The notes under the pieces were generated by a model that saw only the letters and a program-made list of their open reading frames with translations, searched no databases and was not told where the DNA came from. This document shows, piece by piece, positions 27,395 to 35,598 of a stretch of 42,783 bases of DNA. Position 1 is the first letter of the stretch. Every line of letters starts with the position of its first letter. The DNA is from Rhodoferax sp. Its GTDB lineage: Bacteria; Pseudomonadota; Gammaproteobacteria; Burkholderiales; Burkholderiaceae_C. The DNA lies in NCBI RefSeq assembly GCF_030646845.1, contig NZ_JAUSLE010000056.1, positions 1 to 42,783 of the forward strand. The letters run 5' to 3'. The translations under genes and the position numbers were made by a program.

Positions 27395-27988
27395 ATGTCT
27401 GAATCCACTCACCGAAAGCTCGTCCTGGGCTCCACTTCGCCCTACCGCCGTGAATTACTGGAGCGCCTGCGCATTCCATTTGAAGTTGCCGCACCCGATG
27501 TCGATGAAACACCACAACCGTCTGAATCACCGAAGCAACTTGCATGTCGGCTGGCCATGAGCAAGGCCCGCGCCGTGGCCGCACAGTTTCCAGCATGCGT
27601 GGTGATCGGCTCGGACCAGGTGGCCGACCTGGACGGCCACGCCCTCGGCAAGCCGGGCAACCACACGCGTGCGGTGGCGCAGCTACATGAAATGCGCGGT
27701 CAAACCGTGATTTTCCAGACTGCGGTGGCGGTGGTGTGCCTCGAGACTGGATTCGCACAAATGGATCTGGCCCAGGTCAAGGTGAAGTTCCGTGATCTCA
27801 CAGACGCGGAAATCGAAACCTATCTGCTGGCTGAAACCCCTTACGACTGCGCAGGCAGCGCCAAAAGCGAAGGCTTGGGCATTGCATTGCTGGAGTCCAT
27901 CGACAACGATGACCCGACGGCGTTGGTCGGTCTTCCGCTGATCCGCACCTGCCGGATGATCCAGGCTGCGGGCGTCAGACTGCTATGA
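27395..27988 (+). CDS. maf: Maf-family nucleotide pyrophosphatase (YceF-like)
   Basis: House-cleaning enzyme that hydrolyses modified nucleoside triphosphates; the YceF subgroup prefers m7GTP. 197 residues starting with the LVLGSTSPYRRELLERL loop, then DVDETPQPSESP, VIGSDQVADLDG and KPGNHTRAVAQL. The subgroup is judged from the position beside yceD-rpmF and the SDQVA motif. It overlaps the next gene (ATGA at 27985-27988). Confidence 0.93.
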   Translation: MSESTHRKLVLGSTSPYRRELLERLRIPFEVAAPDVDETPQPSESPKQLACRLAMSKARAVAAQFPACVVIGSDQVADLDGHALGKPGNHTRAVAQLHEMRGQTVIFQTAVAVVCLETGFAQMDLAQVKVKFRDLTDAEIETYLLAETPYDCAGSAKSEGLGIALLESIDNDDPTALVGLPLIRTCRMIQAAGVRLL

Positions 27989-28779
27989 CCATGGCCACAA
28001 CGTCAAAAAATGACACGCTGACGACCCACGGCCGCCTCTACCTTGTCCCGGCCCCACTGGATTTCGGCTGCGACAGCCAGATGGACCTGCAAAACACCAT
28101 GCCCTTGGGCACGCTGACCGTAGCGGCAAGGCTGCAATACTGGGTCTGCGAAAACGCCAAATCGGCGCGCGCTTATCTGAAACGCGTGAACGAAATCGTG
28201 CCCCTGAGCAGCCCGCTTCAGGCACTGCACATTCAGGAACTGCCACGTGAGGTGCACAAGAAAGGAGACCACACCGGCAACTTTGATGCTCGCCATCTGC
28301 TGACGCCCGCGCTGGACGGCCATGACGTGGGCCTGGTCAGCGAAGCCGGCATGCCTGCCGTCGCAGACCCCGGCTCATCAGTGGTGCGTGCGGCCCACGA
28401 TCTGGGGATTGAGGTGATGCCTTTGACTGGCCCGGTGTCGATTTTGCTGGCGCTGGCTGCCAGCGGACTCAATGGCCAGAGCTTTGCATTTGTGGGTTAC
28501 CTGCCGCAAGACGCCTCGGAGCGCGCCCAGCGCCTGCGTGAACTCGAATCGCTCGCCCTGAAGACCGGCCAGACCCAAGTGTTCATTGAGACGCCCTACC
28601 GCAACGCGGCCATGATGCAGACGCTGCTACAGACGCTTCAGCACAACACCCGCCTCGCCGTCAGCAGCGGCCTCACCCTTGCAAGCGGCGCCTGCCGTAG
28701 CGACACCGTGAAGAACTGGCGACACAAGGCTTCCACGCTGAACAACTCAACCCCGGCGGTATTTGCCCTGGGTCGATAG
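27985..28779 (+). CDS. RsmI-like SAM-dependent methyltransferase (tetrapyrrole methylase fold)
   Basis: A 264-residue protein that begins with a nucleotide-binding-like strand (GRLYLVPAPLDFG). It has EAGMPAVADPGSSVVRAAHDLGIEVMPLTGPVSILLALAASGLNGQSFAFVGYLP, the hallmark of the RsmI/YraL family that 2'-O-methylates C1402 of 16S rRNA. It lacks the typical RsmI N-terminus (VATPIGNLxDxT), with DCSQMDLQNTMP-type sequence instead. It is therefore probably a paralogue with a different target. Translationally coupled to maf and convergent with the S49 peptidase gene (7-base gap). Confidence 0.85.
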   Translation: MTMATTSKNDTLTTHGRLYLVPAPLDFGCDSQMDLQNTMPLGTLTVAARLQYWVCENAKSARAYLKRVNEIVPLSSPLQALHIQELPREVHKKGDHTGNFDARHLLTPALDGHDVGLVSEAGMPAVADPGSSVVRAAHDLGIEVMPLTGPVSILLALAASGLNGQSFAFVGYLPQDASERAQRLRELESLALKTGQTQVFIETPYRNAAMMQTLLQTLQHNTRLAVSSGLTLASGACRSDTVKNWRHKASTLNNSTPAVFALGR

Positions 28780-28786
28780 GGATCAA

Positions 28787-29857
28787 TTACCGGAGTCCAG
28801 CGTTCGACCTGATGGCGCGCACTGAGCCTTCGCCAATGGCTGCACCAAAACGCTTGACCAACCGCTCTGCCACGTTGTCGCGGCGGGTGTAGTCAATGAT
28901 TTCCTCGGCCTTGACCACTTCCCGCGCCACGAAGTCAAGGTTGCCCAACTGGTCAGCCAGCCCGAGTTCAATGGCTTGCTGGCCGCTCCAGAACAGGCCG
29001 CTGAAGGTTTCGGGCGTCTCCTTCAACCGGGTGCCGCGCCCGGTTTTGACGACATCGATGAACTGCTGGTGAATCTGGTCGAGCATGGTCTGTGCAAAAG
29101 CGCGCTGCCGCTCGGTTTGCGGGCTGAATGGGTCAAGAAAACCCTTGTTCTCGCCCGCCGTCATGAGCCGACGCTCCACACCCAGTTTCTCCATCAGCCC
29201 GGTAAAACCGAAGCCGTCCATCAGCACGCCGATGCTGCCCACAATGCTGGCCTTGTCGACGAATATCCTGTCAGCCGCCACCGCGATGTAATACGCGGCG
29301 GAAGCACAGGACTCCTCGACCACCGCATACACCGGCTTCTTGTGTTTTGCCTTGAGGCGCCGGATCTCGTCATTGATAATGCCGGCCTGCACCGGGCTGC
29401 CACCCGGCGAATTGATCAGCAAGACCACCGCCTGTGCGCCCTCATCTTCAAACGCGCCCCGCAAGGCGGCCACGATCAGCTCCGCACTGGCTTCGGCACC
29501 GGACGCTATCTCACCCTTGACCTCCACCACCGCCGTATGGGGCATAAATCCATCCTTGGCCGGACCGTTGCGACTGATCACAATCCAGGTGATGAGGATG
29601 AAAAATGCCAGCCAGGCCAGCCGGACAAAATTGCGCCAGCGGCGTGCCAGCCGCTGCTCCGTCAGCGACGCAAAGGCGAGTTTTTCCAGCGTGGCGCGCT
29701 CCCAGCCCGGACTATCAGGCGAGGCCTCCTTTGCTCCATTTTTAGTAGCGGATGACGCACCACTGACAGGGGCTGATGCCTGATTCAATGCCACATCAGG
29801 CGCACGGGTTGCCTCCGGTTGTCCGGGGCGCTGGTCGGGAATAAGGGGGTCGGTCAT
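28787..29857 (-). CDS. sppA: S49-family signal peptide peptidase
   Basis: Inner-membrane protease that digests cleaved signal peptides. The 356 residues have a 75-residue polar N-terminus, a membrane helix (VRLAWLAFFILITWIVIS, about 78-95) and a periplasmic S49 domain. That domain has LLINSPGGSPVQAG, the Ser of CASAAYYIAVAADRI and the Lys of DKASIVGSIGVL as likely dyad. Residues about 24-42 (LNQASAPVSGASSATKNGA) come from a hairpin repeat at 29733-29786. ATG 29857 lies 1 base after the Rieske gene stop; a TTG at 29869 is a weaker choice. Confidence 0.93.
   Translation of the reverse strand: MTDPLIPDQRPGQPEATRAPDVALNQASAPVSGASSATKNGAKEASPDSPGWERATLEKLAFASLTEQRLARRWRNFVRLAWLAFFILITWIVISRNGPAKDGFMPHTAVVEVKGEIASGAEASAELIVAALRGAFEDEGAQAVVLLINSPGGSPVQAGIINDEIRRLKAKHKKPVYAVVEESCASAAYYIAVAADRIFVDKASIVGSIGVLMDGFGFTGLMEKLGVERRLMTAGENKGFLDPFSPQTERQRAFAQTMLDQIHQQFIDVVKTGRGTRLKETPETFSGLFWSGQQAIELGLADQLGNLDFVAREVVKAEEIIDYTRRDNVAERLVKRFGAAIGEGSVRAIRSNAGLR
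29733..29786 (+). repeat. GCT/TAGC hairpin repeat inside sppA
   Basis: Core GCTCCATTTTTAGTAGC (29733-29749), then GGATGACGCA and a tail with CAGGGGCTGATGCC. It is read on the minus strand as part of the disordered, cytoplasmic N-terminus of the S49 peptidase. Confidence 0.6.
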
Positions 29858-29858
29858 T

Positions 29859-30230
29859 TCAGAACTCAAGGGGTTTCAGGTTATGGGCAGTATGCCAGTG
29901 CACGACTCCATCACGCTCGGACGTATCAATCCTGATCAATCCACCCCGGCAGGGGCCACTGCGGCACGCGCCGGTCTGTGGCTGATACGTCGCGCCATGG
30001 GTGGCGCACATCAGCCAGTGGCCGGTGGAGTCAAAAAACCGGTTCGGCTGGTAGTCCATCTCCATCGGCACATGGGCGCAACGGTTCAGGTAGGCGTACA
30101 CCTGATTCTGGTACCGAATGGCAAAGGCGCGGCAGGTCTGGCCGCAATAGATCACGTCAAACGGAACGGCTTCGCTGCTATTGATCAGATCAGCCGCGTT
30201 GCACAGGGGAATCAGCGTTTCGTCGTTCAT
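29859..30230 (-). CDS. Rieske [2Fe-2S] protein
   Basis: A 123-residue single-domain ferredoxin-like Rieske protein. The ligands are C-x-H in NRCAHVPMEMDY and C-x2-H in LMCATHGATY, with the stabilising GACRSGPCRGG loop after. Soluble, no signal peptide. The substrate is unknown; such small Rieske proteins are common beside sppA and gph-like genes in this family of bacteria. Start ATG 30230 (MNDETLIPLCNAADL); the longer frame reads through the GC-rich repeat at 30245-30326. Confidence 0.9.
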   Translation of the reverse strand: MNDETLIPLCNAADLINSSEAVPFDVIYCGQTCRAFAIRYQNQVYAYLNRCAHVPMEMDYQPNRFFDSTGHWLMCATHGATYQPQTGACRSGPCRGGLIRIDTSERDGVVHWHTAHNLKPLEF

Positions 30231-30244
30231 GGAATTCAGGCATG

Positions 30245-30326
30245 CGCCGGCCGCAGGGCCGCCCCAAGGCCGGCGACGGCTCCCTCGGGGGGCAGGGAGT
30301 ACACGCAGTGACAACCGTGGGGGCTA
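30245..30326 (-). repeat. GC-rich REP-like palindromic element
   Basis: About 80 bases with two palindromes: GCCGGCC (30246-30252) pairs with GGCCGGC (30268-30274), and CTCCCT (30280-30285) with AGGGAG (30294-30299). The end (GGGGGCTACG) holds the TAG stop of the phosphatase gene (30324-30326). From memory it resembles dispersed elements of Comamonadaceae genomes; only one copy is in this window. Confidence 0.6.
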
Positions 30327-31010
30327 CGCATTTTCCAGCAGCCAGTCGTGCAGTTCGCGCACAGAATGGGCCACGTAGCGGGGGTTCAGGGCAATGAAGG
30401 CGTCGGGCTCATGCGCGCCATAGCTCACACCCACGCTGGGGCAACCCGCATTGAGGGCCATCTGCAGGTCATGCGTCGTGTCGCCGATCATGAGGGTGCG
30501 CGCAGGATCCACATCAAATTCACGCATCAACTCCTGCAACATGCGGGGATGTGGCTTGCCCGCCGTCTCATCCGCGGTGCGTGACCCATCGAACATGCCT
30601 TTGAGTTCCACCGCCTGCAGTGCTTCATCCAGGCCATGCCGGCTTTTGCCGGTGGCCACCGTCAGCAAGTGCTGACGCGATTTCAAATCAGACAGCATGG
30701 TCAACACCCCTGCAAACAGACTGATGTCGTTTTGGTGGGCGATGTAATGGTGACGGTAACGCGCGCCCAACTCGGGGTATCTGTCTGCGGGCACATCGGG
30801 CGCGGCGTGCGCCAGTGCCTGCATCAAGCCCATGCCGATGACATAAGCCGCATCTTTGTCACTAGGCACCACGCCGCCCACGTCACGCACCGCGTTCTGA
30901 ATGCAGCGCGTGATGATGGCGGTCGAATCGAACAACGTGCCATCCCAGTCAAAAGCGATCAAATCGAACTGGCGTGATGTCGGCTTGTCAGGAGGGAGAG
31001 GGTGCAGCAT
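30324..31010 (-). CDS. HAD-family phosphatase (Gph-like)
   Basis: A 228-residue HAD hydrolase similar to phosphoglycolate phosphatase. Motif I is FDWDGTLFDS, motif II is the Thr of LLTVATGKSR, the Lys of motif III is in AGKPHPRML, and motif IV is MIGDTTHDLQMA. The start ATG 31010 (MLHPLPPDKPTSRQ) overlaps the rluC end by 23 bases and has no good ribosome site, so translational coupling is likely. The true substrate is uncertain. Confidence 0.9.
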   Translation of the reverse strand: MLHPLPPDKPTSRQFDLIAFDWDGTLFDSTAIITRCIQNAVRDVGGVVPSDKDAAYVIGMGLMQALAHAAPDVPADRYPELGARYRHHYIAHQNDISLFAGVLTMLSDLKSRQHLLTVATGKSRHGLDEALQAVELKGMFDGSRTADETAGKPHPRMLQELMREFDVDPARTLMIGDTTHDLQMALNAGCPSVGVSYGAHEPDAFIALNPRYVAHSVRELHDWLLENA

Positions 31011-32007
31011 GGGTCGCAAACGCTTCAAGGTCAGAGGGTAAATGGGCCAGCAACTCCACACGTTCACCGCTGGCCGGATGGTTGAACTGCAGGCGCCACG
31101 CATGCAGGAACATCCGCTTGAGGGAGGGTAATTTTCCAGCCCGCAGCAGCGTCTTGTTCAGGTCGAAATCGCCATATTTGTCATCGCCCGCGATCGGATA
31201 GCCTTCACTCGCAAGGTGGACCCGGATCTGGTGGGTACGCCCGGTCTTGATGGTCACTTCAAGCAGGGTAAAACCGGTGCCTGCCGTGTCCCTGACCTTC
31301 ACCAAGGTGACGGAGGGCATACCGTCGGGATCATCCCGGGACACCACCTTGACGCGCCGCTCACCATCAGGCAACAGGTACTTGTGAAGCGGCTTGTCCA
31401 GCACCTTCTTGTTGGCGGGCCAGCGCCCGGCCACCAGCGCCAGATAGGTCTTGCCGGTTTCGCGCTCGCGAAACTGGTCCTGCAAGTTCGTCAGGGCGCT
31501 TCTCTTCTTGGCAATCAACAGGATGCCGCTGGTTTCCCTGTCCAGTCGGTGCACCAATTCCAGAAACTTGGCCTGGGGTCTGGCCATGCGCAACTGCTCG
31601 ATCACGCCAAAACTCACCCCGGACCCGCCGTGAACTGCCACGCCCGCGGGCTTGTCAATGGCGAGCAAATACTCATCTTCAAACAGAATGGCAAATTCGC
31701 GCGCCGGGGCACCCCGCGCCACGCTGTCCGCCATCGCCTGGGTTTTCTCGGCCACTCGCTCAGAAATCCTTACCGGCGGCAGCCGCACCATATCGCCCGC
31801 CTGCACGCGGGAATCAGCGGAGGCGCGACCCTTGTTGATCCTGACTTCACCACTGCGGATGATGCGGTAGACATGGGTCTTTGGCACGCCTTTCAGGTGA
31901 CGCATCAGAAAGTTGTCCAGCCGTTGCCCCGCAGAGTCCTCATCTACGAGTACCGTTTTGACCTGGGGTAACTGCGGTGGGGGATTGCCCCCTATAATGT
32001 GTTTCAC
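30988..32007 (-). CDS. rluC: 23S rRNA pseudouridine synthase RluC
   Basis: Makes pseudouridines 955, 2504 and 2580 in 23S rRNA. 339 residues: an N-terminal S4 RNA-binding domain (QRLDNFLMRHLKGVPKTHVYRIIRSGEVRINKGR), then the catalytic domain with Asp in VHRLDRETSGILLIAKK and GRTHQIRVHLASEGYPIAGDDKYG. The start is GTG 32007 (MKHIIGGNPPP); no better codon is seen. It is divergent from rne, as in E. coli, and its start region overlaps a TATAAT on the other strand. Confidence 0.95.
   Translation of the reverse strand: MKHIIGGNPPPQLPQVKTVLVDEDSAGQRLDNFLMRHLKGVPKTHVYRIIRSGEVRINKGRASADSRVQAGDMVRLPPVRISERVAEKTQAMADSVARGAPAREFAILFEDEYLLAIDKPAGVAVHGGSGVSFGVIEQLRMARPQAKFLELVHRLDRETSGILLIAKKRSALTNLQDQFRERETGKTYLALVAGRWPANKKVLDKPLHKYLLPDGERRVKVVSRDDPDGMPSVTLVKVRDTAGTGFTLLEVTIKTGRTHQIRVHLASEGYPIAGDDKYGDFDLNKTLLRAGKLPSLKRMFLHAWRLQFNHPASGERVELLAHLPSDLEAFATHAAPSPS
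31993..31998 (+). promoter_or_regulatory. candidate -10 of the rne promoter
   Basis: A perfect TATAAT on the plus strand just inside the start of rluC, about 530 bases before the rne ATG. The -35 region (TAACTG at 31969-31974, 18-base spacer) is weak. If used, it gives rne a long leader, as known for E. coli. Confidence 0.45.
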
Positions 32008-32529
32008 TAGCGATGCGCTGTAAGTGGTTGATTTAACTGAAAGTTAACTCGTAATTTAGGTGGAGTTTAGTTCACCCACCATCGCCAGCCCCGCCAGAAG
32101 GTCGATACCGCCGGGCGCAATGTACGCAAACCGCAAGCCAGATGCTTGTAGTGGCCTGCAGAGCGAACGGTCAAGGCGACGCATTGAAAAACTGATACGG
32201 AATACCCCAAGTTCACAGACAGTCTGTCTGTGAACGGAATGAAGCGAGATGTTTGTGTTGATGAGCCTGATTCATATGTGCCTACGGAGCGTTTTCGCCC
32301 CGTTTTTTGGCATGGATCGGTCATCAGCTCCCGCAGGACGGGCGCAACCAGCTATTAATTCAATAGCACTTCCACAACCCAACCTCCTCGCTCCCCTCCA
32401 CGCGCCTACGCCAAGACTTATCGTTTGAGTCTCGGTTCTCCGGCAATTCCTCCTCAATTCAAAGCGTCAGTTCCGGTATCAAAGCTCGTCAAGAGCATGT
32501 TGATTATTTGAATTGAAGGAATGCTACCC
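32008..32529 (+). promoter_or_regulatory. long leader region of rne with hairpins
   Basis: 522 bases with no convincing gene. It contains a perfect 11-bp inverted repeat (32211-32235: GTTCACAGACA, loop GTC, TGTCTGTGAAC), a hairpin repeat copy (32318-32367) and an AAGGA ribosome site at 32516-32520. E. coli RNase E autoregulates by cutting its own structured 361-base leader; this region is positioned to do the same. Confidence 0.5.
32318..32367 (-). repeat. GCT/TAGC hairpin repeat in the rne leader
   Basis: Minus-strand core GCTATTGAATTAATAGC (32351-32367) has a perfect 6-bp GCTATT/AATAGC stem; TGGTTGCGCC and a tail with TGCGGGAGCTGATGACC follow. It lies in the transcribed leader of rne. Confidence 0.75.
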
Positions 32530-35523
32530 ATGAAACGGATGCTGATTAACGCCACGCAGGCTGAAGAACGCCGCCTGGCGATTGTCGACGGACAAAAACT
32601 CCTCGACTACGAAATTGAAATTGAAGGACGAGAACAGCGCAAGGGCAACATCTACAAGGCGGTCGTCACCCGCGTTGAGCCTTCCCTGGAAGCCTGCTTT
32701 GTCGACTACGGCGAAGATCGCCACGGCTTCCTGCCGTTCAAGGAAATTTCCAAACAGTATTTCCAGCAAGGTGTGTCGGCGAGCCAGGCCCGCATCCAGG
32801 ACGCCATTCGCGAAGGCCAGGAACTTCTGGTGCAAGTGGAAAAAGAAGAACGCGGCAACAAGGGCGCGGCGCTGACCACGTTTGTGTCGCTGGCTGGCCG
32901 CTATGTGGTGCTGATGCCCAATAACCCGCGTGGCGGTGGCGTCTCGCGCCGCATCGAAGGCGAAGACCGCGCTGAACTCAAGGAAGCGCTGGACCAGCTC
33001 GAATACCCCAACGGCATGAGCATCATTGCACGCACCGCCGGCATTGGCCGCAGCGCGCCGGAACTGCAGTGGGACCTGAACTACCTGCTCAAACTGTGGT
33101 CCGCGATTGACGGTGCAGCCAAAGGTGGCAAGGGTGCTTACCTGATCTATCAGGAATCCAGTCTCGTCATCCGCGCTATCCGCGACTACTTCAATAACGA
33201 CATCGGCGACATCCTGATCGACACCGATGACGTGTACGAACAAGCCCAGCAGTTCATGGCCCACGTCATGCCGGAACACGCTGCCCGGGTGAAGCGCTAC
33301 CGCGACGATGCACCTTTGTTCAGCCGTTTCCAGATCGAGCACCAGATCGAGTCAGCTTACGCCCGCACCGTGCAGCTGCCCAGCGGTGGCGCCATCGTGA
33401 TCGACCACACCGAAGCGCTGGTTTCGGTAGACGTCAACTCGGCGCGCGCGATCAAGGGGGGCGACATCGAAGAAACCGCAACCCGCACCAACCTCGAAGC
33501 CGCAGACGAAGTGGCACGCCAGATGCGTCTGCGCGATCTGGGTGGCCTGATCGTGATCGACTTTATCGACATGGAAGAAAGCCGCAATCGCCGTGACGTG
33601 GAAAACCGCCTGCGCGACGCGCTGCGGCAAGACCGCGCCCGCGTGCAGTTTGGCACTATCAGCAAATTTGGCCTGATGGAAATGAGCCGCCAGCGCCTGC
33701 GCCCTGCGTTGAGCGAGGGGGCTTCCATCCCCTGCCCGCGTTGCGGCGGCTCTGGCCACATCCGCGACACCGAATCGAGTGCACTGCAGATTTTGCGCAT
33801 CATCCAGGAAGAGTCCCTCAAGGACAGCACCGCGTCGGTGTTGTGCCAGGTCCCGGTTGAGGTTGCATCCTTCCTGCTGAATGAAAAGCGCTCCGAGATC
33901 GCCAAGATCGAACTCAAGCAGCGCATCAACGTGCTTCTGGTACCCAACAAGACGCTGGAAACACCGAACTACAAGCTGGAGCGCCTCAAACACGACGATC
34001 CACGCCTGGACAATATCGAAGCCAGCTACAAGATGGCGGAAGAAATGGAAGACGCCACCTTGGTGACACGTCGCTCCCAGGAACCAACCAACAAGCAGAC
34101 GCCGATCATCAAGGGCGTGTTGCCCGATGCGCCGGCGCCTGCTGCCATTCCCAAGCCGGAAGTTGCCAAGCCCGTGGTGGCTGCACCAAGGCCGATCCCC
34201 GCTGCCGCAGCGCCTGCTCCGGCAGAAAAAGGCTTCTTTGGCTGGATCAAGCACCTGTTCGTACCCGCTGCGGCCCCTGAGTCCCCGGTCAAACCGGCGA
34301 CTGAAGCCAGCAAAGACGACAAGCGTGATGGTGGCCGCGGTGGCCGTGATGGCGCGCGTCGCAATGAGCCGCGTGCTGAAGGTCGGCCTGAAGGTCGCGA
34401 TGACGGCCGCGGCGGTCGTGGTGGCCGCGGCGAGGGTCGTGGCGGTCGTGGTGGCAGAGGCGGTCGCGGTGAGCGCCCGGCTCAGGGCCAGCGTGAGCGC
34501 TTCGATGCCGAAGGCAAACCGATGGCGGACGTGGTGGCGAATGCCGCGCAGGCACCGATGGGCGGAACAGTCCAGGATGCACAGAGAAATGAACAGCGGC
34601 CAGAGCGCGCGCCCCGCGATTCAGAGCGTGGCGGGCGTGGCAGCCGGGGTGGACGTGGCCGTGGCGAGCCCCGTGCCGACAACGGCGAACAGGGCAACCT
34701 GAATGAACGTGGCGAGCCGCGTGCAGACGGACGCAATGATCGTCGACCGGACCGTAACCGTCAGCAGGACGAAGGTGCGCGAACCAGCGTCCCGGGCGGG
34801 GACGTCGTCCGCGCCACTACTGACATCCCCGGCAGCGCCCCGATCGAGCGCGCAGCACCAGTGGCAATGGATGCGGCATCAGGCACCGACCAGGGCAACA
34901 ACGTCGCTGGTGAACTGGCACCACGTCCTGAAGGCGCCGAGACCCGCGAAAGACGCCCACGGGGTGATCGCCAGGGCCGTGATCGCGGCCCCCGAGGTGA
35001 TCGCACCGAGCAAGGTGATCGCCAGGAACGCCCGGCGCGTGACAGTCAACCAGTGACTGCGCAAGAGGAGATGGCGGCAGAGCCCCGCAAATCCTACTTC
35101 ACCGCAAGCACGGAAGCACCTGTGCCGGAGGCGGCAATTGCACCGGTGGCGGCCATGGCGGTGCCAACACCTCCAGCGGCCCCCGTGCTGCAGGCACCAG
35201 CGACCCCTGCGCCCGCACCCTCCGCCGCACCAAAAGTGGCACCGCTTGCAGCCGCCACGGGCATGCCCAAACTGCAGCCGTTTGCGCTCCCGCTGGACGA
35301 ACTGGCCCAGGTGGCCCAGAACTCCGGCTTGAGCTGGGTGAACTCGGACGCCGAGAAGATTGCCGCAGTCCAGGCGGCCATCGCTGCTGAGCCCAAAGCA
35401 GTTCACGTGCCGCGCGAACGGCCTGCAGTGGTGCAGATGGATGAGGGTCCGCTGGTCCTGGTGGAAACCAAGCGCGACCTGCGCAACATGATGCTACCTT
35501 TTGAGGAAAAAGAGCCTCAGTAA
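32530..35523 (+). CDS. rne: ribonuclease E
   Basis: Endonuclease that starts mRNA decay and processes rRNA and tRNA. 997 residues. The N-terminal S1 domain is about 38-118, and the DNase I-like core has catalytic Asp301 (VSVDVNSARA) and Asp344/347 (IDFIDME). The zinc link is C402-PRC-405. The C-terminal half is disordered: KGFFGWIKHLF (possible membrane-binding helix), long Arg/Gly-rich runs and an Ala/Pro-rich linker. It ends with LVLVETKRDLRNMMLPFEE, which may bind a partner. ATG 32530 has AAGGA at 9 bases; ATG 32521 is too close to it. Confidence 0.97.
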   Translation: MKRMLINATQAEERRLAIVDGQKLLDYEIEIEGREQRKGNIYKAVVTRVEPSLEACFVDYGEDRHGFLPFKEISKQYFQQGVSASQARIQDAIREGQELLVQVEKEERGNKGAALTTFVSLAGRYVVLMPNNPRGGGVSRRIEGEDRAELKEALDQLEYPNGMSIIARTAGIGRSAPELQWDLNYLLKLWSAIDGAAKGGKGAYLIYQESSLVIRAIRDYFNNDIGDILIDTDDVYEQAQQFMAHVMPEHAARVKRYRDDAPLFSRFQIEHQIESAYARTVQLPSGGAIVIDHTEALVSVDVNSARAIKGGDIEETATRTNLEAADEVARQMRLRDLGGLIVIDFIDMEESRNRRDVENRLRDALRQDRARVQFGTISKFGLMEMSRQRLRPALSEGASIPCPRCGGSGHIRDTESSALQILRIIQEESLKDSTASVLCQVPVEVASFLLNEKRSEIAKIELKQRINVLLVPNKTLETPNYKLERLKHDDPRLDNIEASYKMAEEMEDATLVTRRSQEPTNKQTPIIKGVLPDAPAPAAIPKPEVAKPVVAAPRPIPAAAAPAPAEKGFFGWIKHLFVPAAAPESPVKPATEASKDDKRDGGRGGRDGARRNEPRAEGRPEGRDDGRGGRGGRGEGRGGRGGRGGRGERPAQGQRERFDAEGKPMADVVANAAQAPMGGTVQDAQRNEQRPERAPRDSERGGRGSRGGRGRGEPRADNGEQGNLNERGEPRADGRNDRRPDRNRQQDEGARTSVPGGDVVRATTDIPGSAPIERAAPVAMDAASGTDQGNNVAGELAPRPEGAETRERRPRGDRQGRDRGPRGDRTEQGDRQERPARDSQPVTAQEEMAAEPRKSYFTASTEAPVPEAAIAPVAAMAVPTPPAAPVLQAPATPAPAPSAAPKVAPLAAATGMPKLQPFALPLDELAQVAQNSGLSWVNSDAEKIAAVQAAIAAEPKAVHVPRERPAVVQMDEGPLVLVETKRDLRNMMLPFEEKEPQ

Positions 35524-35532
35524 GGTCAAACC

Positions 35533-35584
35533 GGCGCCCTCCCGGGCGCCCGCAAAAAAGGGCACTTGAAGTGCCCTTTTTTTG
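35533..35584. terminator. bidirectional terminator after rne
   Basis: Stem GGGCACT/AGTGCCC (35560-35576) is flanked by AAAAAA on the left and TTTTTTT on the right, so it can act for both rne (+) and the converging GGDEF gene (-). An extra GGCGCC/GGCGCC hairpin (35533-35550) lies before it. Confidence 0.85.
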
Positions 35585-35598
35585 ACCATCAATCCCGG

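Noticed and set aside
30170..30195. GCTATTGATCAGATCAGC near the Rieske gene start as another hairpin repeat copy.
   Set aside because: It is 18 bases, does not pair well as GCT/TAGC, and lacks the conserved tail.
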